Positions 34,238-43,652 of a DNA stretch of 64,000 nt are shown here, piece by piece. The position numbers and the translations under genes are program-made. The notes beneath the pieces were generated by a model. The model was not told the DNA's origin. It saw only the letters and a list, made by a program, of their open reading frames with translations, and searched no databases. This DNA comes from Homarus americanus (Eukaryota > Arthropoda > Malacostraca > Decapoda > Nephropidae), in contig NW_024735503.1 of NCBI RefSeq assembly GCF_018991925.1, positions 4,252,579-4,316,578 of the forward strand, in the 5' to 3' direction. Position 1 is the first letter of the stretch; every line of letters begins with the position of its first letter.

Positions 34238-34475
34238 GTTACTACCTATTGACCCACGTGTGACCAATTAAAGCTGTTTATTAGTGTTTGGATGTGGCGG
34301 CCATAAACAAACTAAAAAATATGATAATATTTTCTGAATCAAATAACCAGAGTTGTTGTGACTGATGTTGTATGAGTGTTGAGACAGTAATGTACACACA
34401 CACACACACAAAACAGGTTTATATTTCCGGGTTTCATTTTTTACTTTTTACAAGTGACTAATCATTTGAACCGCA

Positions 34476-34690
34476 CCCTCCACGCCCATCCTCCCACGCC
34501 CATCCTCCCACTCCCACGCCCATCCTTCCACTCCCACGCCCATCCTTCCACTCCCACGCCCATCCTTCCACTCCCACGCCCATCCTTCCACTCCCACGCC
34601 CATCCTTCCAATCCCAAGCCCATCTTTCCACTCCCACGCCCATCCTTCCACTCCCACGCCCATTCTCCCATTCCCACGACTATTTTCTCA
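34476..34690. repeat. 20-bp minisatellite
   Basis: About nine tandem copies of CCCACGCCCATCCTTCCACT with minor variants. The Trp/Gly-rich minus-strand open frames are by-products. Confidence 0.92.
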
Positions 34691-35040
34691 CGCTCATTTT
34701 CACCGAATATTCTAGGCTTCTCTTCCCACGCCCACCCTGCCACTCTGCCACGCCCACCCTGCCACCCTCCTACGCCTTATTTAATTTTCTTGCACCCACT
34801 GACAGTGTCCTCCACCCTCGCGCTAATATGGCCACGCCCGCCACACCCACCCGCGCCTTCTTCCACTCCCTGTCCTCACCACTCTCACGCCCGCACCAGG
34901 TATATCCTCTCACCCTCTCACGCCCATTACATTTAGATACTGATAAAGTTAGCCACACGCCCGCCACGTCCGACATACCTGAGCGTTACACATGGACCCA
35001 GGGTACGATCTTACCTAGTCGGGGAGGGGGGTGGAAGTGA
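34691..35040. other. C-rich low-complexity sequence
   Basis: CACGCCCACC-type words continue irregularly. No gene is seen. Confidence 0.5.
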
Positions 35041-35345
35041 AGGAACTGGACGATGTGAGGGAGTTAGGGAGAAAGGGAGTGCCGTGGGGGTTAGGGAGGG
35101 TGGTGGTGTGTGGGTGGGGGTAGGAGGTGGGTGGCGTGGGTGGGGGGTGGGGAGGGTGGGGGCAAGGGTGGGTGGGTGGTGTGGGGGGGCAGGAGGGTGA
35201 GTGGCGGGTGGGGGGTAGGGAGGGTGGGGGGGTGGGTGGTGGTGGGTGGGGGTAGGGGAGGTGGGGGCAAGGGGGTGGTGGGTGGTGTGGGTGGGGGGTA
35301 AGGAGGGTGGGTGGTGAGGGTGGAGGATGACGGCGGAAGTGTAAA
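35041..35345. repeat. G-rich low-complexity block (GGGTGGG-type)
   Basis: Dense GGGTGGGTGG, GGGGGG and GGTGGTG words on the plus strand with many G-runs of three or more spaced by one to a few bases, a pattern compatible with G-quadruplex formation. The Pro/Thr-rich minus-strand open frame (35091-35603) is compositional. Confidence 0.85.
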
Positions 35346-35499
35346 ATGGGTGGGGCTTATGGAGAGGTAGAGGGGGGAGGTGATGATAAATGAGTGGGAG
35401 AGGAGGAGGAAAGGGGAGGAGTGAGTAGGGTGAGGAAGAAAGTAAGAGGCTGGCAGAAGAGGGAGGGAGTGGATAAGGAGAGGGTGAGTGAGGGAGTAG

Positions 35500-35517
35500 T
35501 TGTGTGTGTGTGTGTGT
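35500..35517. repeat. (GT)n tract flanking element C1
   Basis: Short GT run directly adjoining the (AAT)n tail of element C1. Confidence 0.85.
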
Positions 35518-36762
35518 AATAATAATAATAATAATAACAAACGGTTTATTAATAGAGGTGCAGCCGGTGGCTGAAAATATACACTTACAATTGATTTAGA
35601 CATAATGATATAATATGCATTGAATACATTTGCAGGGCTGTACAGTACATAAATCAGGAGTTGTTTATTATTTTAACAATAGATGGGATGGTGCTGTTCT
35701 TATATCTATCGGTGCGGGCTCTTACGGGCTGAATTTTGTTGTAGTGTCGGACTGCGCGAGTTGGGTGGGGGGCTGCCGGTGGCAGGAGGTGGCGATGACG
35801 ATTGTGGTGCATTAATTGTCTGCCAAACCTTTCCAGTGCTTGGTGGTGGAGGTCACTGAGAGATGGCATTTCCAGGGTGGAGAGAGCGTTGATGTAGCCG
35901 GAGTATTCTGCACAAAGCATGATTCTGGAGGCCCTTTTCTGTACCTTCTCTAGCCGACGCTGTTGGGTGGAGTTGAGAGAAGACGACCAGGCTGGTGATG
36001 CATACGTTAGTTTGGGGAGAATAAAGGCGTTGTAGATGGTCCTCAGCTCTGGCGTGGGTGTCCCAAGTGACCTAAGTTGTCGTAACATGTAGAGACGGTA
36101 CGAGGCTGCCTTGACTGTGTTATTTACATGTGCCTTCCAGTCCAGTTTGTTGTCTATAGTTACACCCAGGAGTTTGGCAGACTGCACCAGCTGGAGAGGA
36201 TGGGCACCCATTGTGACTGCTGGGGCTTGCACTGGAGTGGTGGCGGTATTGATGTGCATGACTACGGTTTTGGTGTAGTTGATGGTGACCTTGTTCTCCA
36301 TAGTCCATGCCTGTAGCCTGTCCAGGGTGCCTTGTAGCGATGAGTAGTCTGGTGCAGTGTTACCACTGAAATCTCCACAGTGCAGTCATCCACCTACTTC
36401 CACCTGTGAGGAGTGTCAGATAGAGCGTCGTTGATCAGGATGAGGAAGCACAGTGGTCCCTTCTTGGTTTCCTGGGGAACACCGCAGGTGAGGTGTTGGA
36501 ATGTGGAGACCGAGCCCTGATACCTCACTGCCTGGCGACGTCCACTCAAGAAATCAGTGAGCCATGAGACCAGGTTGGTGGGCAGCCCTAGTGCAATGGC
36601 TTTGTTGATAACAGTGTAGTGATCAACAAGGTCAAAGGCCTTCCTGAAGTCAACAAGGGCAACGGCCAATGATGGCTTACGTTTCTGCAGGTTTCTGTGC
36701 AGAAAATCCAGAAAGCTCACTAAGCAGTGTGATGTAGAGGAGGTCCTCATATTGCCAAATTG

Positions 36763-36764
<2 letters not shown>
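35518..36764 (-). mobile_element. Jockey-like non-LTR retrotransposon fragment (family C, copy C1)
   Basis: Minus-strand fragment ending 3' in AATAAACCG plus an (ATT)n tail (seen as (AAT)n at 35518-35537). Coding blocks run from RT motif A (ALVDFRKAFDLVDH) through motif B (CGVPQETKKGPLCF; the intact form in related copies has a Gly after PQ) to the C-terminal region ending IVKIINNS. At the catalytic site the Tyr codon of the YVDD box reads TAG (about 36393-36395), so the enzyme is dead. The 5' edge stops at QQFGN where a (TG)n tract begins. Superfamily placement is by general resemblance only. Confidence 0.85.
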
Positions 36765-36808
<44 letters not shown>

Positions 36809-36810
36809 AA
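35654..36810 (-). pseudogene. Broken reverse transcriptase of element C1
   Basis: Two blocks, 36394-36810 and 35654-36301. The upstream block begins with a His-Thr run translated from the (TG)n tract, then AFDLVDHYTVINKAIALGL, LTDFLSGRRQAVRY and the motif B region. The downstream block has KLLGVTIDNKLDWKAHV, LPKLTYASPAWSSSLN, RLEKVQKRASRIML and the conserved end VRARTDRYKNSTIP. The stop at the YVDD site and indels near 36350 separate them. Confidence 0.85.
36764..36808. repeat. (TG)n microsatellite between C1 and C2
   Basis: Pure TG run of about 44 bp joining the 5' edge of C1 to the 3' tail of C2. Confidence 0.96.
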
Positions 36811-37432
36811 AATGATAATAATAATAAACGGTTTATTAATAGAGTTGCAGCCGGTGGCTGAAAATATACAAACTTACATGTGATTTAGACATAATGATAT
36901 GCGTTCAATACATTTACAGGGCTGTACAGTACATAAATCAGGAGTTGTTTATTATTTTATCAATAGATGGGATGGTGCTATTCTTCTATCTATCAGTGCG
37001 GGCTCTTATGGGCTGAATTTTGTTGTAGTGGCGGACTGCGCAAGGTGGGCGGGGGACTGCCGGTGGCAGGAGGTGGCGATGGCGAAGATGGTGCAGTAGT
37101 CCACTGCCAAACCTTGCTAGTGCTTGATGGTGGAGGTCCCTGAGGGATGGCATTTCCAGGGTGGAGAGAGCATTGTAGTAGCCAGAGTAGTCTGCGCCGA
37201 GCATGATTCTGCAGGCCCTTTTCTGTACCTTCTCTAGCTGACGTTGTTGGGTAGAGTTGAGAGAAGACGACCAGGTTGGTGATGCATACGTTAGTTTGTG
37301 GAGAATAAAGGCGTTGTAGATAGTCCTCAGTTCTGGAGTGGGTGCCTCAAGTGACCTGAGTCGTCGTAGTATGTAGAGTTGGTACGAGGCTGTCTTGATT
37401 GTGTTGTTTGCATGAGCGTTCCAGTCCAGTTT
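36811..37432 (-). mobile_element. Jockey-like fragment (family C, copy C2)
   Basis: Minus strand. The 3' end has an (AAT)n tail and AACGGTTTATTAATAGAG closely matching C1. It carries only the C-terminal RT region (open block 36986-37204 with ALSTLEMPSLRDLHHQAL and IQPIRARTDR) and the segment upstream of it. The 5' edge stops at TTCCAGTCCAGTTTGT, where C1 continues with TGTCTATAG but here a (GT)n tract begins. It is strongly similar to C1 by eye. Confidence 0.85.
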
Positions 37433-37450
37433 GTGTGTGTGTGTGTGTGT
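37432..37450. repeat. (GT)n tract between C2 and element D
   Basis: GT run that joins the 5' edge of C2 (minus strand) to the 5' edge of D (plus strand). Confidence 0.9.
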
Positions 37451-38331
37451 TGCTCACACTGAACACGACCTACAGGAGATCCTGAACACCTACGCAGATG
37501 CGTATGCACACTTCGGCCTTGAGGTAAATGTACGTAAGACTCAGATTCTCTTTCATCCTGCCCCTGGTTCAGCCACACCTCCACCACCTATCCAACTTAA
37601 CGGTACTGCCCTCTCTAATGTTACCCATTTTCGGTATCTCGGCTCCCACCTGTCCACCACCGCGGACATCGATGAAGAGATTCAGTATTGGATCAGATGT
37701 GCATCTCAAGCTTTTGGCAGACTCCGAAACCGTGTCTTCAGCTGTAGGGAGCTGAAATTATCTTCAAAGCTGCACGTATATCGAGTAGTGGTCCTCCCCA
37801 CCCTGCTATATGGCAGTGAGACATGGGTTACATACAGGAGGCATCTCAAGGCACTTGAAAACTTTCACCAACGTAGTCTACGTTCCATTCTCCGAGTTTG
37901 CTGGGACGACTTTAAACCGCCAAAGCAGCTACTTTACAGTCATCTAACAAATAGTAAACGTAACGCTGGCGGGCAACTGAATAGGTATAAGGACAGTCTT
38001 ATGACAAACCTGAAAAAGTGCCAAATCGACCCCCTCACCTGGGAGTCGATTACTCCACATCGTAACGCTTGGAGAAGAACCGCACGAGAAGGTGCCAATG
38101 CTTTCGAGTTAGTCCGACTGCAAACCGAGGCAGACAAGCGCCAACGCCGGAAAACGCTGCCACCGCCCCTCCAGCAGTTGATGGAGCCCTCCTTATGTGC
38201 AACGAATGTGGACGAAACTGCCTGTCCCGTATCGGCATCCTCAAAACTCACTAACCTAGGTGACTTCCTTAATAACTGATATCATTGTATCATAGCTGGA
38301 TGATCGTCATACTCGATTCCGAGTGACAGCA
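37451..38331 (+). mobile_element. Non-LTR retrotransposon 3' fragment of another family (family D, RTE/L2-like)
   Basis: The plus-strand open frame covers the post-catalytic RT and C-terminal region: LEVNVRKTQILFHP, FRYLGSHLS, LLYGSETWVTYRRHLKALEN, RSILRVCWDDF, LTWESITPHRNAWRRTAR. This is the C-terminal layout of RT elements that end in a C2H2-like finger. A finger-like CNECGRNCLSRIGILKTH is readable in another frame at about 38190-38254, so a frameshift has separated it from the main frame. The 3' UTR contains CGTCATACTCGATTCCGAGT and passes into (AGT)n. The RT catalytic core is missing. Confidence 0.8.

Positions 38332-38401
<70 letters not shown>
38332..38401. repeat. (AGT)n plus (GT)n compound microsatellite, tail of element D
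   Basis: About 12 GTA/AGT triplets followed by about 15 GT dinucleotides. Confidence 0.95.
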
Positions 38402-38405
<4 letters not shown>

Positions 38406-38552
38406 GAGAAGAAGGTGAGTGAATGAGTGTGTACTAGGGGGTGGGGGGGAGTGGGATACATAATGAGTCAGTGATAAAGGTGGGGGCCAGGTGAGTCATA
38501 CCTGACAGCCGCACTACAAGTGGTCACGTCTGGGTACACTTCAGGGTAGGTT

Positions 38553-38783
38553 AGCGTTAGGTTTGGGGAGGTTAAGTTAGGTTATGTTATGGTAGCTTAA
38601 TAAGTTTGGATCAGTTAGGTTATGTTAAATTAGCGTTAGGTCAGGTTAGCGGTAGGTTAAGTTTGGTTAGATTAGCGTTAGGTTAGCGTTAGGTTAGGTT
38701 AGATGAGGTTAGGTTAGGTTAGCGCTAGGGTGTATAATTATCAGGTGAAATAGTCTGGGGTGCCTAATTTTTACCTGGTCCTG
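38553..38783. repeat. Inverted-repeat (MITE-like) element, copy f, with TTAGG-type core
   Basis: A degenerate GTTAGG/GCGTTAGG core (38548-38730) is followed by ATCAGGTGAAATAGTC, GGGGTGCC and TAATTTTTACCTGGTCC, a diverged right arm. The left arm is poorly preserved. Confidence 0.5.
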
Positions 38784-38989
38784 TAAAAGCAACACATAAG
38801 CGTCACTTCCGCTCCCAGGTTTGAGGGCCGGAGTTTCCAGACGCGGTCGGCGCGGCGGTGCAGTATTCCCCCCAGAGTGAGGCAACATCCCACGCCAAGA
38901 ATACCCTTCATATAGTTCACTCTTGGTTAGGTTAATGGTTATATTTGTTTATGTTTTCAGTATCTGGTGGTTTTTCCAGCCCGAGCGTA

Positions 38990-39280
38990 TATGACGTCAG
39001 AGAGCGCCACACCCAACTGAATCTACCTTCATAGTGACGTCAGAGGGCCCCACCCCACCGAGTCTCCCTTCATAGTAACGTCAGAGGGCCCCACCCCACC
39101 GAGTCTCCCTTCATAGTGACGTCAGAGGGCCCCGTATCAGGATTAGCCACACAACTGACTGATCGCCAGTAAGGAGTATCGCCAGTGGGCGCTCATACTA
39201 TTAAGCTTTCCTCTAATGCTGCGTGACGTCAGAGGGCGCCACACCCAACTGAGTGTTTCGATACTGTCTGACGTCAGGGA
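38990..39280. promoter_or_regulatory. Cluster of TGACGTCA (CRE-type) palindromes in a partial tandem repeat
   Basis: Perfect TGACGTCA at 38992, 39035, 39117, 39224 and 39269, plus TAACGTCA at 39076, mostly followed by GAGGGC. A unit of about 41 bp containing GAGTCTCCCTTCATAGTGAC accounts for three of the sites. This octamer binds CREB/ATF-type factors in animals. No gene start is recognisable nearby, so a regulatory role is only a possibility. Confidence 0.4.
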
Positions 39281-39628
39281 ACCTTACCTCACTAAGCCTC
39301 CACAGGACGCATTTATATAATTATGTATGTATGTATGAGAGCGAGAAGAGAGGAGGGTTGGTGGGTGGTTCAGCGTTTGTGTGGTGATCTGTGGTAGTTA
39401 ACTGAGCTGTGGTGGGGCCGCCTCGTACCGGATATCCGGCCTGCCGCGGACATGAATCATGTTTGTTTAATAATTTTTAGAGTTTATTTACTATATAAGG
39501 GACGGTGAACATTACACACGTGGATCAATGATGCCATCAAGCATTTGAGCAGTTCCAGCGTAGTGATTGAACCAGCCTTGCTACGTTCTGGTAAATTAGC
39601 TTGAATCTGGGCAGAGAGCAGTTTTTGA
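39281..39628. other. Unassigned sequence
   Basis: No gene or repeat is recognised, apart from a short ATGT run near 39323. Confidence 0.5.
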
Positions 39629-40920
39629 TAAGAACATTAGAACATAAGAATGGAGGAAACTGCTGCGGGCCTATTGACCCATACTGGGCAGTCCTGTTTA
39701 CACCAACCCCTATTGCTCATATAAGCATCCAACCTATGTTTGAAGCTATTCAGCGTATTCGAGTTAATGATGATATTTGGTAACTAAATCTAAATTTGTC
39801 TGATTTAAAACCATTGTTACGAGTTCGCTCCTGGTTGGATAGCTTGAGTACCTTTGTAATGTCCCCTTTGTTTAGCCCTGACTTCCACTTATACACCTCT
39901 ATCAGGTCGCCCCTCGCTCTACGTCTCTCGAGGGAGTGCAAATTAAGATGCTTTAACCTGTCTCTATACTCAAGGTTCCTAATGCCCGGGATTAGTCTTG
40001 TCATTCTCCTCTGAATTCTTTCCAATGATTCGATATCCATTCTGTAATACGGTGACCAGAATTGAACTGCGTAATCCAGGTGTGGTCTCACAAGCCCAAG
40101 ATACAGTTTTAGGATGACCTCGCTAGTCTTGTAACTAACACTCCTTTGTATGAACCCAAGTACTTTATTAGCCTTGTTACGAGCAAAAACACATTGTTTA
40201 CTTGGCTTAAGGTTCCTACTTTTCATTACTCCTAAATCTCTCTCGCAGTCGGATTTCTCTATGGCATCCTTGTTCATCTGGTATCTGGTTTCCCTGTTTA
40301 CATCTCCTTTACTGAGTACTTTACATTTGTCCACGTTGAATTTCATCTGCCATTTTTGAGACCATTCGAAAAATTTGTTTAGATCTTCCTGTAGTTTTGC
40401 GGAGTCCTCGTCAGATTTAATAACACGTCCTATTTTAGTGTTATCAGCAAATTTACTTATGTTGCTGTCTATGCCGATATCTATGTCGTTTATGTATATA
40501 ATAAATAATAATGGTCCAAGTACTGAGCCTTGGGGAACTCCACTTGTGACTTTGCTCCAATGGGACTTAATGCCGTTAATGCTCACTCGCTGTTTCCTGT
40601 CCTGTAACCACGCCCTAATCCATTTAAGGATGTTACCTTTGATGCCATGTGCGTCTACCTTTCTAATTAGTCTTTCGTGGGGGACTCTGTCGAAGGCTTT
40701 GCTAAAGTCGAGATATACCACATCATAATTGTGCCCCTCGTCCACCGATTCGAAAACTGATGAAAAGAATGTTAATACATTAGTTAGACAAGAACGTACG
40801 CTTGTGAAGCCATGCTGGGAATCATTGATCAATCTGTGCTTCTCCAGGTGATTTCGTATAGAGTTTGAAATGATTGCTTCCAGTAATTTGCCTACTATTG
40901 ATGTTAGACTGATTTGACGG
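39629..40920 (-). mobile_element. CR1-like non-LTR retrotransposon (family A, copy A6)
   Basis: Minus strand with the family A 3' end (GAACATTAGAACATAAGAAT) at the left. The right (5') edge is near 40920, where similarity to the segment encoding NYRPISLTSIVGK ends. A deletion near 39783 joins the end of the 3' region to the C-terminal coding region and removes the HWFGNRVVDEWNKL segment. Confidence 0.9.
39750..40832 (-). CDS. Reverse transcriptase fragment, copy A6 (360 codons open)
   Basis: The longest uninterrupted RT frame of family A here. It has motif A VVYLDFSKAFDRVPH, motif B SGVPQGSVLGPLLF, and the thumb and post-RT region LVRPHLDYAVQFWSPYYRMD and LNLHSLERRRARGDL. The catalytic box reads FADN instead of FADD (second Asp codon altered, about 40440-40443), which should abolish polymerase activity. 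N-terminal RT fingers are missing and the C-terminus is replaced by out-of-family residues after the 3' deletion. Openness is therefore probably due to youth, not function. Confidence 0.8.
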   Translation of the reverse strand: MINDSQHGFTSVRSCLTNVLTFFSSVFESVDEGHNYDVVYLDFSKAFDRVPHERLIRKVDAHGIKGNILKWIRAWLQDRKQRVSINGIKSHWSKVTSGVPQGSVLGPLLFIIYINDIDIGIDSNISKFADNTKIGRVIKSDEDSAKLQEDLNKFFEWSQKWQMKFNVDKCKVLSKGDVNRETRYQMNKDAIEKSDCERDLGVMKSRNLKPSKQCVFARNKANKVLGFIQRSVSYKTSEVILKLYLGLVRPHLDYAVQFWSPYYRMDIESLERIQRRMTRLIPGIRNLEYRDRLKHLNLHSLERRRARGDLIEVYKWKSGLNKGDITKVLKLSNQERTRNNGFKSDKFRFSYQISSLTRIR

Positions 40921-41089
40921 GTCCCGTGTGTTTTACTCTCTGTTTCAGACGGGAAGTTTCATCTCCGTCTCCCTCACGTCTTAAGTCCGTCAACTAAGTG
41001 GTGTAACGCGAGAGAGAACTCCCCTTCCCTCCTTCCAGACTATAAATATTATACGAGATACAATATTCTCTTGTAATTTATAGTAATAC

Positions 41090-41275
41090 ACTGAAGATTA
41101 ACCCCAGCTTTTTTCACCTAAACGCTACTTTGGGGTTAAGTTAGGTTAAGCTAAGTTAGGTTAGGTTAGGTTGGGTTGGGTTAGGTTAGGTTAGGTTAAG
41201 TTAGGTTGGGTTGGGTTAGGTTAGATTAAGCTTAAGTTAGGTTAGGCTAGGTTGGGTTAGGTTAGGTTAGGCTCA
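41090..41275. repeat. Inverted-repeat element copy g (left arm) with TTAGG/TTGGG core
   Basis: The left arm CACTGAAGATTAACCCCAGC and TTTTTTCACC are followed by a block of GGTTA/GGTTG pentamers (41136-41272), the densest TTAGG-type run in the window. No clear right arm is present. Confidence 0.6.
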
Positions 41276-41408
41276 CTATCACTTCAAAACGTGAGTCTAC
41301 TAAGTCTGTGCTGTATCATTATTATATTCCTCAGGTGCCTCGTGTCCCGCTGTCTGCTGTACACGTCTACTGGCCGAGCTTAACTACGTTTGTTGTATGA
41401 CGCTGTTT

Positions 41409-41514
41409 ATACGACCACAACAACGTGAAATACGACCACAACAACGTCAGATACGACCACAACAACGTCAGATACGACCACAACAATGTCAGATACGACC
41501 ACGACAACGTAACA
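41409..41514. repeat. 21-bp minisatellite
   Basis: Five tandem copies of a unit containing ACGACCACAACAACGTCAG, with small variants. Confidence 0.9.
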
Positions 41515-42507
41515 CTTATATTGTATGACGCGCACAAACCTTGCGATACCCAGATAAAAACAATACTCCAAGTTGCCGCCCGTCATTGATACTCACTTAT
41601 AACTTGACTAATTCTGTCATTATTTCGTGTATTAGCTGAGTAAAATATACAGTTATAGTCTAACAAACTCACAAGCTATAGTGAACTGTCAATCTATTAA
41701 CTTTTGTAAACGAATTAATGTTATATTACTACGCTTCGGCACTAGTCTCAATGAGTGAATTTACTACTACTTGGCTTGTTTATTTAATTTACAAATGAAA
41801 CAAAAGTAAACACGAAAGGTTCCATAAAGATGTAGCATCATTACTGTCAATATTATTCCAGTACAGGTTAAGATGAATATCTTATTAGGTTGGCAGAAAA
41901 ATACAGCATTTACTTATTTTTCTGCTTAGTTATGACTTTTTGAAGATGACTGGCTTGTACCAATTATTTTATTTGGGATATTATATATTAGTTACGACAA
42001 AGAATATATAGTATACTTATTTTATATATTTGTTTAAAATTTTGTTAATTTACTCTACTGAAAATTAAATAAAATATGTACTCAAGACGATAAGTTAATC
42101 GATCTTGGTAAATAAGTAGCAGTTTGACGCCTGACGTCAGTCTGTCAGACAGTGTTACCAAATATGACTGTTGACCACCAAATTTGTCTAATTTTTCTAA
42201 GTTTGGTGAGAAAATTTTGAAGTAGTTGAGTTTAGTTATTTTGGGCTGGTTTCATAGTGAGTTTTAAGTTCTAGACGAAAAAATTCGCAAATGTAATAAA
42301 AGGAAAGTGAACCACAGATTAAATAAAACCTGTTCCTGATTTAGCGGGAATTGGCTGTTTTATTTAATTTTTTAACTTGGCAGGCTGGGAAAATTTCATC
42401 TGAGAACTGTGAAAATATGTCTGTTGACAGTTCGTGAGTGACCAGCGGCCAGCAATTTCGTTTAAATTTACTCCAATACTGGTTTCTCTTGACATCTTTT
42501 ATTAAAG
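41515..42507. other. AT-rich sequence upstream of candidate exons
   Basis: No repeat or gene is recognised. A TGACGTCA palindrome is near 42133-42140. A pyrimidine-rich stretch followed by TTAAAG immediately precedes the ATG at 42508. Confidence 0.45.
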
Positions 42508-43201
42508 ATGCATAAAAATAATGTTTGTGAAGACTTCCGAGTTGAAATTTATTGTGTTAACGGATCATATAGGTATTTAAACTGGAAAAGAGTGTTATTT
42601 AATAGTTCGGCTAATGTAAACAAACTTATTTTGAAAAATACAACCGTAAGTTTTTTGATGATAAAAATCGAATGTTTAAAATTTACATTACTAACAGTGT
42701 GGAAGATAGTGTTAGCAGGAGTGACTAGCCAACAACCCCCACTAAGGCGAGTATAATAACTTTGGATAATATTCGTTTCGCTGCCCTGTCAAACTTTTAA
42801 AAAGTGAATAGCTTATTGTAGCGTACTGTGATCGGCCTTTCAAAGTGAATATGGAAATAACTTATTTCTTGTACAAATTGATATAATGCTTATTATTTGT
42901 GTTATTTCGTGACGCGTAGAGAGGGTTTTCGTCCATTTCTCTCTGATGAAGAGAAAACGAGTGAATTACTTCAAGCTATTGCAGGTCTTGACCCCTCACA
43001 GCAAACAAAACCAAGGTAAGAGCATTCATTGTTTTGTTGTGTTAGGTTAAGTTTCTACATTATTCTTTATGTAGCTTCTAAAAAACTATGCATTTGAACA
43101 AAAAACGAATTGCAGATTCGTGTTCAGCACATTGAAATTACCCTAGAAAACATTTCCTTGCCGCCTGAACTTGAGTGGCGCCAAAACGAATATTTACCCT
43201 G
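42508..43201 (+). other. Candidate spliced coding segments (unrecognised gene)
   Basis: Three exon-like segments lie in otherwise unrepetitive DNA. 42508-42645 begins ATG (MHKNNVCEDFRVEIYCVNGS) and ends phase 0 at a GTAAGT donor. 42924-43015 (GFRPFLSDEEKTSELLQAIA onward) is preceded by AG and ends at AAG|GTAAGA, and joins the first segment in phase. 43116-43201 follows TTGCAG and is open in one frame (IRVQHIEITLENISLPPELE onward), ending at CTG|GTAAAC. However, the second and third segments are not in compatible phase as drawn, and I recognise no protein family. Either the model is incomplete or the signals are chance. Confidence 0.22.
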
Positions 43202-43509
43202 GTAAACAGGATGACACACTTGTCTTTTTAAACCTGATTAATGTTTACGAAGTTGCTCCTTGACCGTTTTGTAGCAGCACCTCGTCCACAGACTGCCTGT
43301 GCTAAAAATTCCGGATTCCAAGGTTGTACAAAACTAAAATAATACTGAAACAAGTATATAAATAGGTTAAATAGCTACTTAAAAAATGCTCTGTTCAGCA
43401 CTGTGACTCCAAGTGTTGCAGGTCTGGGACTGGTGACATGCAGTGCAGGGAGTGCTAATATAACACGATTTACTTACGTTAAAACGTACATGCATACTAT
43501 TTGAATCTA

Positions 43510-43652
43510 TGAGGGGCTGAGTTGATCAGGGGTTGATTTGATGGGTTGGTTTTATGGAGATTGAGTTGTTGGGGGTTGATTTGACTGGGCATTGAGGAGA
43601 CCGGGGGTTGGGTTGACTAGGTTGAGTTGACAGGAGTTGGGTTGACCAAGGA
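43510..43652. repeat. Degenerate GGTTGA-type repeat
   Basis: Irregular run of GGGTTGATTTGA, GAGTTGA and GGGTTGACTAGG words. Confidence 0.7.

Noticed and set aside
34454..34936. His/Pro-rich ORF
   Set aside because: Made by the 20-bp CCCACGCCCATCC minisatellite and C-rich flank; Trp/Gly-rich frames are open on the other strand.
41136..41275. True telomere end
   Set aside because: The TTAGG-type runs are short, degenerate and internal, flanked by other sequence on both sides, so they are interstitial.
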